DNA of 13,237 nt from the NCBI GenBank assembly GCA_023433205.1, contig JAEZDS010000101.1, forward strand, positions 1 to 13,237, in the 5' to 3' direction. Shown in pieces: positions 6,145 to 12,868 of the stretch. Position 1 is the first letter of the stretch. Every line of letters starts with the position of its first letter. The notes beneath the pieces are model-generated. The model was not told where the DNA came from. It was given only the letters and a program-made list of their open reading frames with translations, and searched no databases. Origin of the DNA: Bacteroidota bacterium (GTDB taxonomy: Bacteria > Bacteroidota > Bacteroidia > B-17B0 > Aurantibacillaceae). Position numbers and translations under genes: made by a program.

Positions 6145-8771
6145 TTTTTTGAAAAGATCTTTTGGTTCCTGTCATGCTCCCTGAGCACAAAATTAAGGGT
6201 ATCGGTAACCTTTTCGGTACACACGGTAATAAAGGCTTCCGGAGGGGCCTCATTGAGCGCGTGACTGATTGCGGCTATCTCCTCACTGATAACCTGCACG
6301 CGCATTTCGGGCCTTATTTCCCTTATTCCTTTGTTCAGCAAAGCTGTCATTTCTTCTTTTGATCTGCCCCGCATGTCCTCATCGTGCCTGATTATGATCT
6401 CGTCAAACATCCCCGCGCTCATTTTTCCGAAACTAAAAATGTCTTCATCTCTGCGGTCGCCGGCAATCCCTATGATGCCAACTTTAAGTGATGCCGGAGT
6501 TCTTTCAAGGAACTTTTTCAGCTCTTTCATGCCGTCGAGATTGTGTGCATAATCAACCATTAATTTTTTTTCACCAAAATCAAAAATGTTCATGCGGCCA
6601 GGCGTTTGTTCAGGCGAGGGCACAAACATCACCAGCGCTTTTTTTATTGCCTGAAGGTCGAAGTTCCTAATGGTGGCTACAAGCACGGCAGGCATTACGT
6701 TTTTTACCATGCTTTCTGCCCGCCCATCAAGGGTTAGAGGTATGGCTGTGATCTTTTCCACTCTGGTTTTCCATTTGCCTTGCAATACAGTAATGTAGCC
6801 ATCCTCTGCAACCGCGGCCATACCACCATTTGCGCAATGGCTGGTGATGCGTTCATTATCTGGGTACATGCTGAAAAGTGCGATGTTGCAGCTGAGAGCG
6901 TCTTTCATGGCGTACACCAGATCATCATCTGCGTTTAATATTGCATATCCGCCGGCCCGCGTTGATTTTGGTACCACCGCTTTCACACCTGCCATTTCTT
7001 CAAGTGTATCAATGCCTTTAAGCCCCAGATGATCGGCACTTACGTTGGTAACAATACTAATGTCGCACTCGTCAAAGGCGAGTCCTGAACGTAAGATCCC
7101 CCCTCTTGCGCATTCCAGCACTGCGAAATCAACCATGGGCTCGCTCAGAAGTAATTCTGTGCTGCGGGGGCCGGTACAATCGCCCTGATGAATGTTAACG
7201 CCATTTAAATAGATGCCATCTGTAGTGGTGTAGCCCACTGAATGTTTTCCGGCATGCTGCGCAATAAAAGCGGTGAGCCTGGTTGTGGTAGTCTTGCCAT
7301 TTGTGCCGGTTACAGCAACCAGTGGAATCCTGCCATCTTCTTTAGCCGGAAACAGCATCTCAATTATAGGTTTGGCGATGTTCCTGGCCAGGCCTTTCGA
7401 CGGCTCCAGGTGCATGCGCAAGCCGGGACCGGCATTCACTTCAATTACGGCGCCATTGCTCCCTGTAAGTGGTTTGCTGATGTCAGTTGCGAGAATATCA
7501 ATTCCGCAGATATCAAGACCAACGATACGGGATATTCTTTCAGCCAGCAATACATTAAAAGCGTGCACTTCATCTGTTACATCTTCTGCAGTTCCGCCGG
7601 TGCTGATGTTGGCGGTGTGTTTTAAGATCAGCACTTCATCTTTTGCAAGGATGTCCTGGGGTGTCTTGTCTTTTTCAGCAAGGATACTCTGTGCTTGTTC
7701 ATCTAATGTTATGCTGGTGAGGTAGTTGTCGTGTCCGCTGCCGCGTGCCGGATCACTGTTAACTTTATCGATCAGCTCCTGAACGGTGCTTTTGCCATCT
7801 CCTGTAACCCTCGCGGAACTTCTTTTTGCAGCCGCCACTAATTTATAGTTGACGAGCACCAGGCGATAATCTTCTCCCTTAATATGTTCCTCCATTATTA
7901 CGGGCAAAGAAATTTTTGAAGCATTTCTGAAGGCCAGCCTTGTTTCTGCAAGATCATTCAGGTTTGATGTAATTCCACGCCCATGGTTACCGTTCAGAGG
8001 TTTTATTACCAACGGGAAAGGAAGGGTTTGAAGCGCCTGTTCTATCTCGTCTTCGGCATAAAGGAGCACTCCTTTTGGCACAGGAATATAAGAGGCAGCG
8101 AGCAGGTCTTTGGTCTCTTGCTTGTCGCGGGCAATTTCCATACCGATACCAAATGTGGAACCCGCTACCGTAGCTCTCATTTTCCGCTGTTTTTGTCCTT
8201 GCCCCAGCAACAGCAACGAACTGTTTCCCATGCGCCGGCAGGGGATATGCCTTATACGTGCCTCCTCCATGATTGCGCGCGTGCTGGGGCCTGCACTTTC
8301 CCGGGCTGCAATTGTTTTTATTTCATTGACGATCGTTCTGCTGTCGAATTCTGCCCCTGTGAGATTTGATTGCAGCAGTTCAGCCGCTGCGCGGGCGGCT
8401 TTGATCCCTGCTTTTTCATACTGGTATTCAATCAACACAAAATGCGTTTGGGCGTTTTTGCCTTCACGGGTGTTGCCGAACTTTACTGCGAGTCCGGCTT
8501 GTTGCTGGACCTCGATGGCGATATGCTGAAGTAAATGAGCCGCCGTGATTGTTTGATCTTTCAGCGACAAAGTTGTTGTTTTCCTGCATTGTTCGCAGTG
8601 ATGGGTATGTGCCGCGTGCAGAAGATCCGCCAGCGAAGGGTGGAGCTCATTGATCTTTAAGGGAGCATCCTCGCCAGGCGATGTGTTTTCAACTTTAATA
8701 ATTATTAATTTGTGTTGTTTTGCTGACCAGATACTGGGTCCTTTCATCACTAACAGATCACTGATCTTCAT
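6141..8771 (-). CDS. cphA: Cyanophycin synthetase (CphA1-type)
   Basis: An 876-residue cytoplasmic enzyme that builds cyanophycin (multi-L-arginyl-poly-L-aspartate) by ATP-dependent addition of Asp and then Arg, storing nitrogen. The N-terminal domain (about 1-200) includes EEARIRHIPCRR and SSLLLLGQG, family hallmarks that precede the catalytic part. The ATP-grasp domain (about 210-475) has FPLVIKPLNGNHGRG (252-266), IMEEHIKGEDYR (292-303) and IEVNAGPGLRMH (443-454). The Mur-ligase-like domain (about 480-870) has the P-loop GTNGKTTTT (489-497), VSADHLG (577-583) and MVDYAHN (738-744). Both nucleotide sites look intact, favouring CphA1 over the dipeptide-using CphA2. The N-domain has a His/Cys cluster HTHHCEQC (55-62) that looks unusual. 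No cyanophycinase gene is adjacent. A partial GTAGAA dyad lies about 105 bp upstream. Confidence 0.93.
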   Translation of the reverse strand: MKISDLLVMKGPSIWSAKQHKLIIIKVENTSPGEDAPLKINELHPSLADLLHAAHTHHCEQCRKTTTLSLKDQTITAAHLLQHIAIEVQQQAGLAVKFGNTREGKNAQTHFVLIEYQYEKAGIKAARAAAELLQSNLTGAEFDSRTIVNEIKTIAARESAGPSTRAIMEEARIRHIPCRRMGNSSLLLLGQGQKQRKMRATVAGSTFGIGMEIARDKQETKDLLAASYIPVPKGVLLYAEDEIEQALQTLPFPLVIKPLNGNHGRGITSNLNDLAETRLAFRNASKISLPVIMEEHIKGEDYRLVLVNYKLVAAAKRSSARVTGDGKSTVQELIDKVNSDPARGSGHDNYLTSITLDEQAQSILAEKDKTPQDILAKDEVLILKHTANISTGGTAEDVTDEVHAFNVLLAERISRIVGLDICGIDILATDISKPLTGSNGAVIEVNAGPGLRMHLEPSKGLARNIAKPIIEMLFPAKEDGRIPLVAVTGTNGKTTTTRLTAFIAQHAGKHSVGYTTTDGIYLNGVNIHQGDCTGPRSTELLLSEPMVDFAVLECARGGILRSGLAFDECDISIVTNVSADHLGLKGIDTLEEMAGVKAVVPKSTRAGGYAILNADDDLVYAMKDALSCNIALFSMYPDNERITSHCANGGMAAVAEDGYITVLQGKWKTRVEKITAIPLTLDGRAESMVKNVMPAVLVATIRNFDLQAIKKALVMFVPSPEQTPGRMNIFDFGEKKLMVDYAHNLDGMKELKKFLERTPASLKVGIIGIAGDRRDEDIFSFGKMSAGMFDEIIIRHDEDMRGRSKEEMTALLNKGIREIRPEMRVQVISEEIAAISHALNEAPPEAFITVCTEKVTDTLNFVLREHDRNQKIFSKN

Positions 8772-8871
8772 ACTCGGGAGGCTAACGGGCGCTGTATTCG
8801 GCCCTGAAAAGAAAATTCAAAAAATGTGCCTGCTTCAACAGATTAAATAGCAGCCTTCGCAGAACCGCAAG

Positions 8872-8887
8872 AGGTAAATATTTCTAC
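8872..8887 (-). promoter_or_regulatory. Partial GTAGAA dyad upstream of cphA
   Basis: On the minus strand this reads GTAGAA-ATAT-TTACCT: one perfect half-site, the same 4-base centre as the copy at 11628, and a degenerate second half. It lies about 105 bp ahead of the cphA start, in the 140-bp gap behind the DUF3606 gene. Thirteen bases (TGTAGAAATATTT on the minus strand) are identical to the copy ahead of the baeRF gene. Confidence 0.4.
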
Positions 8888-8911
8888 ACTTTTTACTCGT
8901 GGGGAAACCTC

Positions 8912-9118
8912 TCAGTTAGTACTTCCCTGGGTATCGCCTTTCAGAATGTTCAGGTATTCCCCTACGCGATGAACCGACGTTCCTACCGATTCCACTGCGT
9001 CTCTTAACTCCGCTTCGCTGCAGTTTAGCTTGTACTGCCAGTAATCAATCTCCTCTTTGCTTGATAAATCGACATGCGCGCGATCGCGTGACAGGTCAGA
9101 ACCGTTGTTTTCAGACAT
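8912..9118 (-). CDS. DUF3606 family protein
   Basis: A 68-residue protein. The core DRAHVDLSSKEEIDYWQYKL (12-31) followed by CSEAELRDAVESVGTSVHRV (33-52) matches the pattern of DUF3606, a small conserved family whose members start with an Asp-Arg motif and continue through a Trp-containing helix to a Val-Gly-x-Ser-Val segment. Its molecular function is unknown. It is soluble and acidic, with no signal peptide. It lies 74 bp after the response regulator gene and 140 bp before cphA on the same strand, so it could be in their transcript or be separately expressed. Confidence 0.85.
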   Translation of the reverse strand: MSENNGSDLSRDRAHVDLSSKEEIDYWQYKLNCSEAELRDAVESVGTSVHRVGEYLNILKGDTQGSTN

Positions 9119-9192
9119 ATTGTTTGTTTTTGTTCAGTGCTTCGTCAAAGTAAGTGCCAGACTTTGTTCCTCGCTGTACAGCACCCGGCGCT

Positions 9193-9633
9193 TTATGGGT
9201 TATCCCTGGGATTTGTAAGGTTATTTGGGTGGATACAATCCTCCCAGTAGTTAATGATACCTTTCACCCGGGCCTCCCATTCGCTAATGGTGTTGGGTTT
9301 AACAAAAAAGCCCTGCACAGCCATCTTGTATGCTTCAATAACATCTTCACTGTCTGAAGAGCCTGTAACGAAAACAAAAGGGATAGACTTTCTGCGCAGT
9401 GTTTCGTTGTTGCCGATTTTCTCTCTGAGTTCGAGGCCCGACATGCGAGGCATCTTTACGTCGCAGAAGATCAGGAAGGGATTTTCTCGGGTTTGCTGAA
9501 GGAATTCGAGGGCTTCTGCTCCGTCTCTGAATGTCATGATCTGGTTTTTTTTTCCAAAACTTGCTATGGCATTGGCCAGGAGCTGCTGATCTTCCGGATC
9601 ATCGTCAATTACTATTATTGGACCCTGCTTCAT
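9193..9633 (-). CDS. Single-domain response regulator (receiver only)
   Basis: A 146-residue CheY-like receiver with no output domain. The start chosen is the ATG at 9633 (MKQGPIIVIDDDPEDQ), because the receiver fold begins right there. An in-frame ATG at 9705 would add 24 Trp-rich residues with no family counterpart. The acidic triad is D10-D12, the phosphoacceptor is D58 in IFCDVKMP, the switch residue is T90 in FVTGSS, and K112 is in FVKPN, followed by an amphipathic end with a Trp (NYWEDCIHP). It belongs to the same Rcp1-like class as the protein at 3368-3802 but is clearly divergent from it. No kinase gene is next to it. It is divergent from the short gene at 9835 across a 201-bp gap containing a GTAGAA dyad. 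Confidence 0.88.
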   Translation of the reverse strand: MKQGPIIVIDDDPEDQQLLANAIASFGKKNQIMTFRDGAEALEFLQQTRENPFLIFCDVKMPRMSGLELREKIGNNETLRRKSIPFVFVTGSSDSEDVIEAYKMAVQGFFVKPNTISEWEARVKGIINYWEDCIHPNNLTNPRDNP

Positions 9634-9711
9634 ACTGAATGTTAGTAGTCTCCAAAACTTATACCACCACGCTTGTTCAGGCACCAGAATATGTCCCATC
9701 TGCATTTTGTT

Positions 9712-9727
9712 GCGGAAAATATTCTAC
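9712..9727. promoter_or_regulatory. Partial GTAGAA dyad in the divergent gap between the response regulator and small gene A
   Basis: The plus strand reads GCGGAA-AATA-TTCTAC, keeping GAA-N4-TTC and one full half-site. It lies about 80 bp ahead of the response regulator start at 9633 and about 107 bp ahead of the small gene at 9835, so it could serve either. Spacing matches the copies at 125, 8872 and 11628. Confidence 0.35.
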
Positions 9728-9834
9728 TTCAGGGCTTAGGTAAGGACACAAAAGAGCCGTATTTGCAGGCTGGTACAGGGTGAAGGTAGCTGGCCCCGTT
9801 TTTTGAGACAAAAGGCTAAAAACAATTTAAAACC

Positions 9835-9987
9835 ATGAAGATGAAAAAAGAAATCCTGCTGGCTGTAGGCGTAATAGCGCTTTACGCCGCCGCCAAAGAG
9901 TACGGTGTTACCTCGCTTGACGATGTTAAAAAATTAATGTCTCCTTATCTGAAGATGTTAGACCTCAAGGAACTTACCAACGCGTAG
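9835..9987 (+). CDS. Small single-pass membrane-like protein, paralogue A (50 aa)
   Basis: This is a 50-residue gene, easily missed by length cut-offs. The protein begins MKMKKE, followed by a hydrophobic stretch ILLAVGVIALYAAA (7-20), then KEYGVTSLDDVKKL, and a helical amphipathic end (SPYLKMLDLKELTNA). It aligns without gaps to the 52-residue product at 10223-10381, with about 21 of 40 residues identical from LAVG to the final LT. The conserved core is LAVGxxALYxAAKEYGxxSxDDxK. Conservation at protein level with many synonymous DNA differences argues that both are translated. The hydrophobic segment, 14 residues, is short for a membrane span, so inner-membrane insertion or peripheral binding is inferred. 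The A-rich leader (ctaaaaacaatttaaaacc) resembles that of paralogue B. I know of no named family. Confidence 0.75.
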   Translation: MKMKKEILLAVGVIALYAAAKEYGVTSLDDVKKLMSPYLKMLDLKELTNA

Positions 9988-10012
9988 CTTCATCGCCCGC
10001 AAAAGTAAGCTG

Positions 10013-10090
10013 CCCTGAAAGATGTTACTACCGTGGTAATGCCCGCGGTGAGTGGATTTGCCTCTGTGTGAGCCATAACATCTTTCAGGG
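10013..10090. ncRNA. Long hairpin with perfect 15-bp arms between the two small genes (terminator, attenuator or structured RNA)
   Basis: CCCTGAAAGATGTTA (10013-10027) is exactly complementary to TAACATCTTTCAGGG (10076-10090), with 48 bases between that can form smaller inner helices (for example TACCG with CGGTG). The right arm is followed by TTTTGTTT, so in the plus direction it could end transcription of the first small gene. The loop is far longer than in a standard terminator, which leaves open a structured RNA or a regulatory element for the second small gene. It starts 25 bp after the stop of the first. Confidence 0.5.
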
Positions 10091-10222
10091 TTTTGTTTGG
10101 GTAAAACTGGGGCTACCAATGAGCACTTTCAGCGATGGAAGTCAGCAGCCTGTCGAAAAACATCAGCTAACGGAGAAAGGGCCATTTATCTTTACCAGAA
10201 CAAAACTTAAAAACGAAATACT

Positions 10223-10381
10223 ATGTTAAAGCAGGTTTATCTGGCTGTGGGTATTGTAGCACTTTACCTGGCCGCAAAAGAATACGGAATTAACTCCATC
10301 GACGATGCAAAGGCAGCGCTCGGAAAGGTGATGAAGTTTGTTGATATGGAAGCATTGACAGAAGAAGCAGAGACCGTATAA
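10223..10381 (+). CDS. Small single-pass membrane-like protein, paralogue B (52 aa)
   Basis: This 52-residue protein is a paralogue of the product at 9835-9987. It starts MLKQ, has a hydrophobic segment VYLAVGIVALYLAA (5-18), then KEYGINSIDDAKAA, and an acidic helical end (MKFVDMEALTEEAETV). Its alignment with paralogue A is gap-free with an offset of two residues, including K38, D41, L45 and T46 in the tail. Its tail is more acidic than that of A, hinting at divergence in partner binding. The leader acttaaaaacgaaatact resembles that of A. A strong bidirectional terminator lies 10 bp past the stop, so the gene is a separate or last unit of transcription. The function is unknown; nearby stress-type genes suggest, but do not show, a stress role. 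Confidence 0.75.
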   Translation: MLKQVYLAVGIVALYLAAKEYGINSIDDAKAALGKVMKFVDMEALTEEAETV

Positions 10382-10390
10382 TAGCTTTGT

Positions 10391-10424
10391 AAAAAAAAAA
10401 AGGGACGGTAAGTCCCTTTTTTTT
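10391..10424. terminator. Bidirectional rho-independent terminator
   Basis: A run of eleven A is followed by GGGAC, a 5-base loop (ggtaa), GTCCC and then eight T. The A-run and T-run extend the stem and give a T-tract on both strands. It sits between the plus-strand small gene ending at 10381 and the minus-strand baeRF gene ending at 10439, and should stop both. Confidence 0.9.
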
Positions 10425-10438
10425 GCAATTTAAAGTAT

Positions 10439-11554
10439 TCAGTAACGGTGGATCATTGCCACGCCGTTAAATTCCGCAAGCTTGCCGTTTTCCACAAATT
10501 GTACCCGGCCATCCATGGCTACAACGGTTTCAATCAGGTCGTCAATTGCGTCACTCAGAACTTCGTGTTTTTCTGCCGGTTTGCTCATCCAAAGCTGAAA
10601 ACCATCACCGGTTACAAAAGCGGGCTGAGCAAGATCTTTTTCTACCACAAGAATGTTGCCTTTGCCCAGTTTGGCATTTCTCCAAACATCTGGCAGACCA
10701 ATTGAAACAAGCTCTCTTCCAAATAGTTCACTAAGCGAAGCAATTAATTTGTCTTCTTCACTTAGCTGATATTCCCTGAAACATTGCCATGATTTGTTTT
10801 CAAGCTCTGCATGGTTGTAGCCGTTGTAACTGCCCTGGATCTTTCCTTTAATACGGTTACCGTGTGTTGTGGCGCTTTCAAATGCCGCCAGCTCTTTCTG
10901 AACACCTGCGATAAACAGAGGCTCATGATTTTGAAAATATAAGGCGAGTTTTTTGTCGACCGCATTAAGAAAGGCCTGCGGACTTTCCATGGTTAATGTC
11001 ATTTCGCGTTTTGTTGTAGCGGAAAGGTTTCTGGTTCCTTCTGTGTATTCAGGAATGGCCTCTTCCGGCTCACTCAGCACTGCGGGGAAGTTGTCATCTT
11101 CCACTTCGGTAAGCGACCCGCCAGCTCCCCTGAAGAGCCTTGTTTTCTCAAGGGTAGAAGACAGAACCAGGTAGGGCATGTTATACATGTCGCGGTACAG
11201 CACATCTCTTATCTCAAAGGTAGCGCCGGTATAAACCTTCTCCTGCACCTCAAACGGAAATGTGAGTAGCTTAAAGACAGAGGAAGACGCAAAGATACCT
11301 ATACCTTTGGCACCGGTGATTCCCTGAAGATCTCCTTCAAGTTTTCTGAATTTTTCAATAAATTCAGCTACAACGCTCGCTTCGTGACTCTGTTCCAGAA
11401 CCTTTTTGAGTTTGGTTATGGCATGGTCTATCGCAATTTTGTCGAGTCTCCTCATGGTGGGGATCTCGTTAAGTGGTATTATCAGCGATACGCAGAGTTC
11501 GTCCTTTACGCTTAAAAGTTCTTTCAGGTCAGAAGAAATGTGGTTGTTTTTCAT
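10439..11554 (-). CDS. baeRF-type (bacterial archaeo-eukaryotic release factor-like) protein
   Basis: A 371-residue protein with the layout of the baeRF superfamily, bacterial relatives of archaeal/eukaryotic release factor aRF1/eRF1 and Pelota. The N-terminal domain (about 1-125) includes CVSLIIPLNEIP (21-32) and GAKGIGIFASSSVFKL (81-96). The middle domain begins with YLVLSSTLEKTRLFRGAGG (128-146), a typical strand-turn-strand of the family, and continues to FIAGVQKELAAF (214-225). The C-terminal L7Ae-like part (about 265-371) ends VQFVENGKLAEFNGVAMIHRY, the usual family ending. I see no GGQ motif, so classic peptide release is unlikely; ribosome rescue or a stalled-ribosome role is the family's suggested function. 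It lies downstream of egtB on the same strand across a 103-bp gap with a GTAGAA dyad. Confidence 0.72.
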   Translation of the reverse strand: MKNNHISSDLKELLSVKDELCVSLIIPLNEIPTMRRLDKIAIDHAITKLKKVLEQSHEASVVAEFIEKFRKLEGDLQGITGAKGIGIFASSSVFKLLTFPFEVQEKVYTGATFEIRDVLYRDMYNMPYLVLSSTLEKTRLFRGAGGSLTEVEDDNFPAVLSEPEEAIPEYTEGTRNLSATTKREMTLTMESPQAFLNAVDKKLALYFQNHEPLFIAGVQKELAAFESATTHGNRIKGKIQGSYNGYNHAELENKSWQCFREYQLSEEDKLIASLSELFGRELVSIGLPDVWRNAKLGKGNILVVEKDLAQPAFVTGDGFQLWMSKPAEKHEVLSDAIDDLIETVVAMDGRVQFVENGKLAEFNGVAMIHRY

Positions 11555-11627
11555 AGTTTAAGATTTAAGTGCTTGTTATACTGTTCAATATGGATGCCTG
11601 CTTTTACCCGGGATTTTCCCAGAGGAA

Positions 11628-11643
11628 ATAGAAATATTTCTAC
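11628..11643 (-). promoter_or_regulatory. GTAGAA dyad upstream of the baeRF gene
   Basis: The sequence TAGAAATATTTCTA (11629-11642) is a perfect 14-bp palindrome. On the minus strand the element reads GTAGAA-ATAT-TTCTAT. It begins about 75 bp ahead of the baeRF start at 11554 and 15 bases beyond the egtB stop. It is the second-best copy of the element at 125-140 and shares 13 identical bases with the copy ahead of cphA. Confidence 0.45.
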
Positions 11644-11657
11644 AATATGATGCGGCA

Positions 11658-12863
11658 TTAAGGCATTGAATGTTTTTTACAAAGTCTTATGCCTGAATAT
11701 TGCCAGCGCAGGTAAGGCTGGAAGAAATTCCTGTAGGATGGTCTGAAATGTTCAGGAGGCGTTGCCACCGATCCGCCGCGCAATACCATCTGATTCACCA
11801 TAAATTTTCCGTTGTACTCGCCAATTGCTCCCGGCGCTTTGTTGTAGCCGGGGTAGGGCAGGTAGGCGCTTTCAGTCCATTCCCAGCGGTCGCCGTATCT
11901 GAATTTTTTACATGCCGCCTCCCACTCAAATTCTGTTGGCAGCCTCATGCCCTTCCAAGAGGCAAAGGCGCAGGCTTCATAATAACTGATATGGCAGAGC
12001 GGTTGTTCCCAGTCAACGGGCGCAAGACCCTTAAGCGTATAATTGAACCAGTGGTCATCAATGTAATGCCAGTAAAGCGGGGCGCTGATCTTGTGCTGAT
12101 TTACCCAGTCCCAGGCCTCGGCGTGCCAGTGCCTGAAATCCCTGTATCCGCCGTTACTGATAAAGTCAAGATATTCTCCATTGGTTACCGGTGCGCCACT
12201 GATCTCAAAATTCTGCAGAAAGACCTTATGGGCATTTAGTTCATTGTCGTAACAATAATCTGAACCCTTGTACCCGATCTGATAAATACCTTCAGGGATG
12301 GATATAAAGCCTTTGGTGTAGTCTGTTTCCACTAATTCCAGCTCCTGTTCAGCGTACGCCGGAAATAAGGGGTTGTGTCCGAGTATGTATTTGATGTCGG
12401 TCAGCAGTAATTCCTGGTGCTGTTGTTCGTGGTTTATTCCCAGCCACAGCACATCGCTGAAGTCACTGATGTCATGCTGAAGCAGTGTTTCCATGTGCCG
12501 GTTCACGTATTCACGGTATTCATAAACTTCGCTTACCGTTGGGCGGCTGAGGTTGCCGCGGTCGGTTCGTATTACCCTTGCTCCAATTGTTTCATAGTAG
12601 CTGTTAAATACGAAGTTGAAGTCTTTGTTAAATTCCCTGTAGCTTTCAAGCAGAGGTTTCAGCAGAAAGGTCTCAAAGAACCAGGTGCTGTGGCCCAGGT
12701 GCCATTTGGGAGGACTTACATCAACAATGGGCTGCACCACATAATCCTCAGTTGCGAGTGGTTTGCAGAGAGCTTCGGTGCGGGCCCTTACCTTTCTGAA
12801 CTGCTCTGCCAGCTTGTTAGCTGTTTTGGTGCCTGTAGTGCTGAGGGCGCTTTGCTGTGCCAT
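11658..12863 (-). CDS. egtB: Ergothioneine biosynthesis sulfoxide synthase EgtB
   Basis: A 401-residue non-heme iron enzyme that joins the sulfur of a thiol substrate to trimethylhistidine (hercynine) using O2, forming the sulfoxide precursor of ergothioneine. The N-terminal DinB-like domain (about 15-170) supplies the three-His iron site: H58 in LGHSTWFF, and H145 and H149 in NHEQQHQE. The C-terminal formylglycine-generating-enzyme/sulfatase-modifying fold (about 185-398) has GAPVTNGEYLDF (223-234), MRLPTEFEWEAA (306-317), YGDRWEWTESAY (323-334) and the end SGIRLCK. Tyr89-Tyr90 in FNSYYETIG may point to the cysteine-using EgtB class known from Chloracidobacterium; that is inference. No egtC gene is nearby. 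It starts 5 bp after the egtD stop, forming an operon. Confidence 0.94.
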   Translation of the reverse strand: MAQQSALSTTGTKTANKLAEQFRKVRARTEALCKPLATEDYVVQPIVDVSPPKWHLGHSTWFFETFLLKPLLESYREFNKDFNFVFNSYYETIGARVIRTDRGNLSRPTVSEVYEYREYVNRHMETLLQHDISDFSDVLWLGINHEQQHQELLLTDIKYILGHNPLFPAYAEQELELVETDYTKGFISIPEGIYQIGYKGSDYCYDNELNAHKVFLQNFEISGAPVTNGEYLDFISNGGYRDFRHWHAEAWDWVNQHKISAPLYWHYIDDHWFNYTLKGLAPVDWEQPLCHISYYEACAFASWKGMRLPTEFEWEAACKKFRYGDRWEWTESAYLPYPGYNKAPGAIGEYNGKFMVNQMVLRGGSVATPPEHFRPSYRNFFQPYLRWQYSGIRLCKKHSMP

Positions 12864-12868
12864 AATAT

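Noticed and set aside
7242..7725. Long plus-strand open frames (127 and 150 codons) opposite cphA
   Set aside because: They are antisense shadows of conserved ATP-grasp and Mur-ligase coding sequence, with no independent promoter or recognisable domain.
9634..9705. 24-residue N-terminal extension of the response regulator from an ATG at 9705
   Set aside because: The receiver fold begins exactly at the ATG at 9633; the extension is Trp-rich, has no family counterpart and overlaps the likely promoter region of a divergent gene.
10013..10090. The 78-bp inverted-repeat element as an insertion sequence or MITE
   Set aside because: No target-site duplication is evident at its edges, no second copy is in the window and there is no transposase, so a local RNA structure is preferred.
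10119..10229. 36-codon plus-strand ORF (MSTFSDGSQQPVEKHQ...) overlapping the start of the second small gene by 7 bp
   Set aside because: It has no counterpart ahead of the first paralogue, no recognisable features and chance-level length. A coupled leader peptide cannot be excluded.
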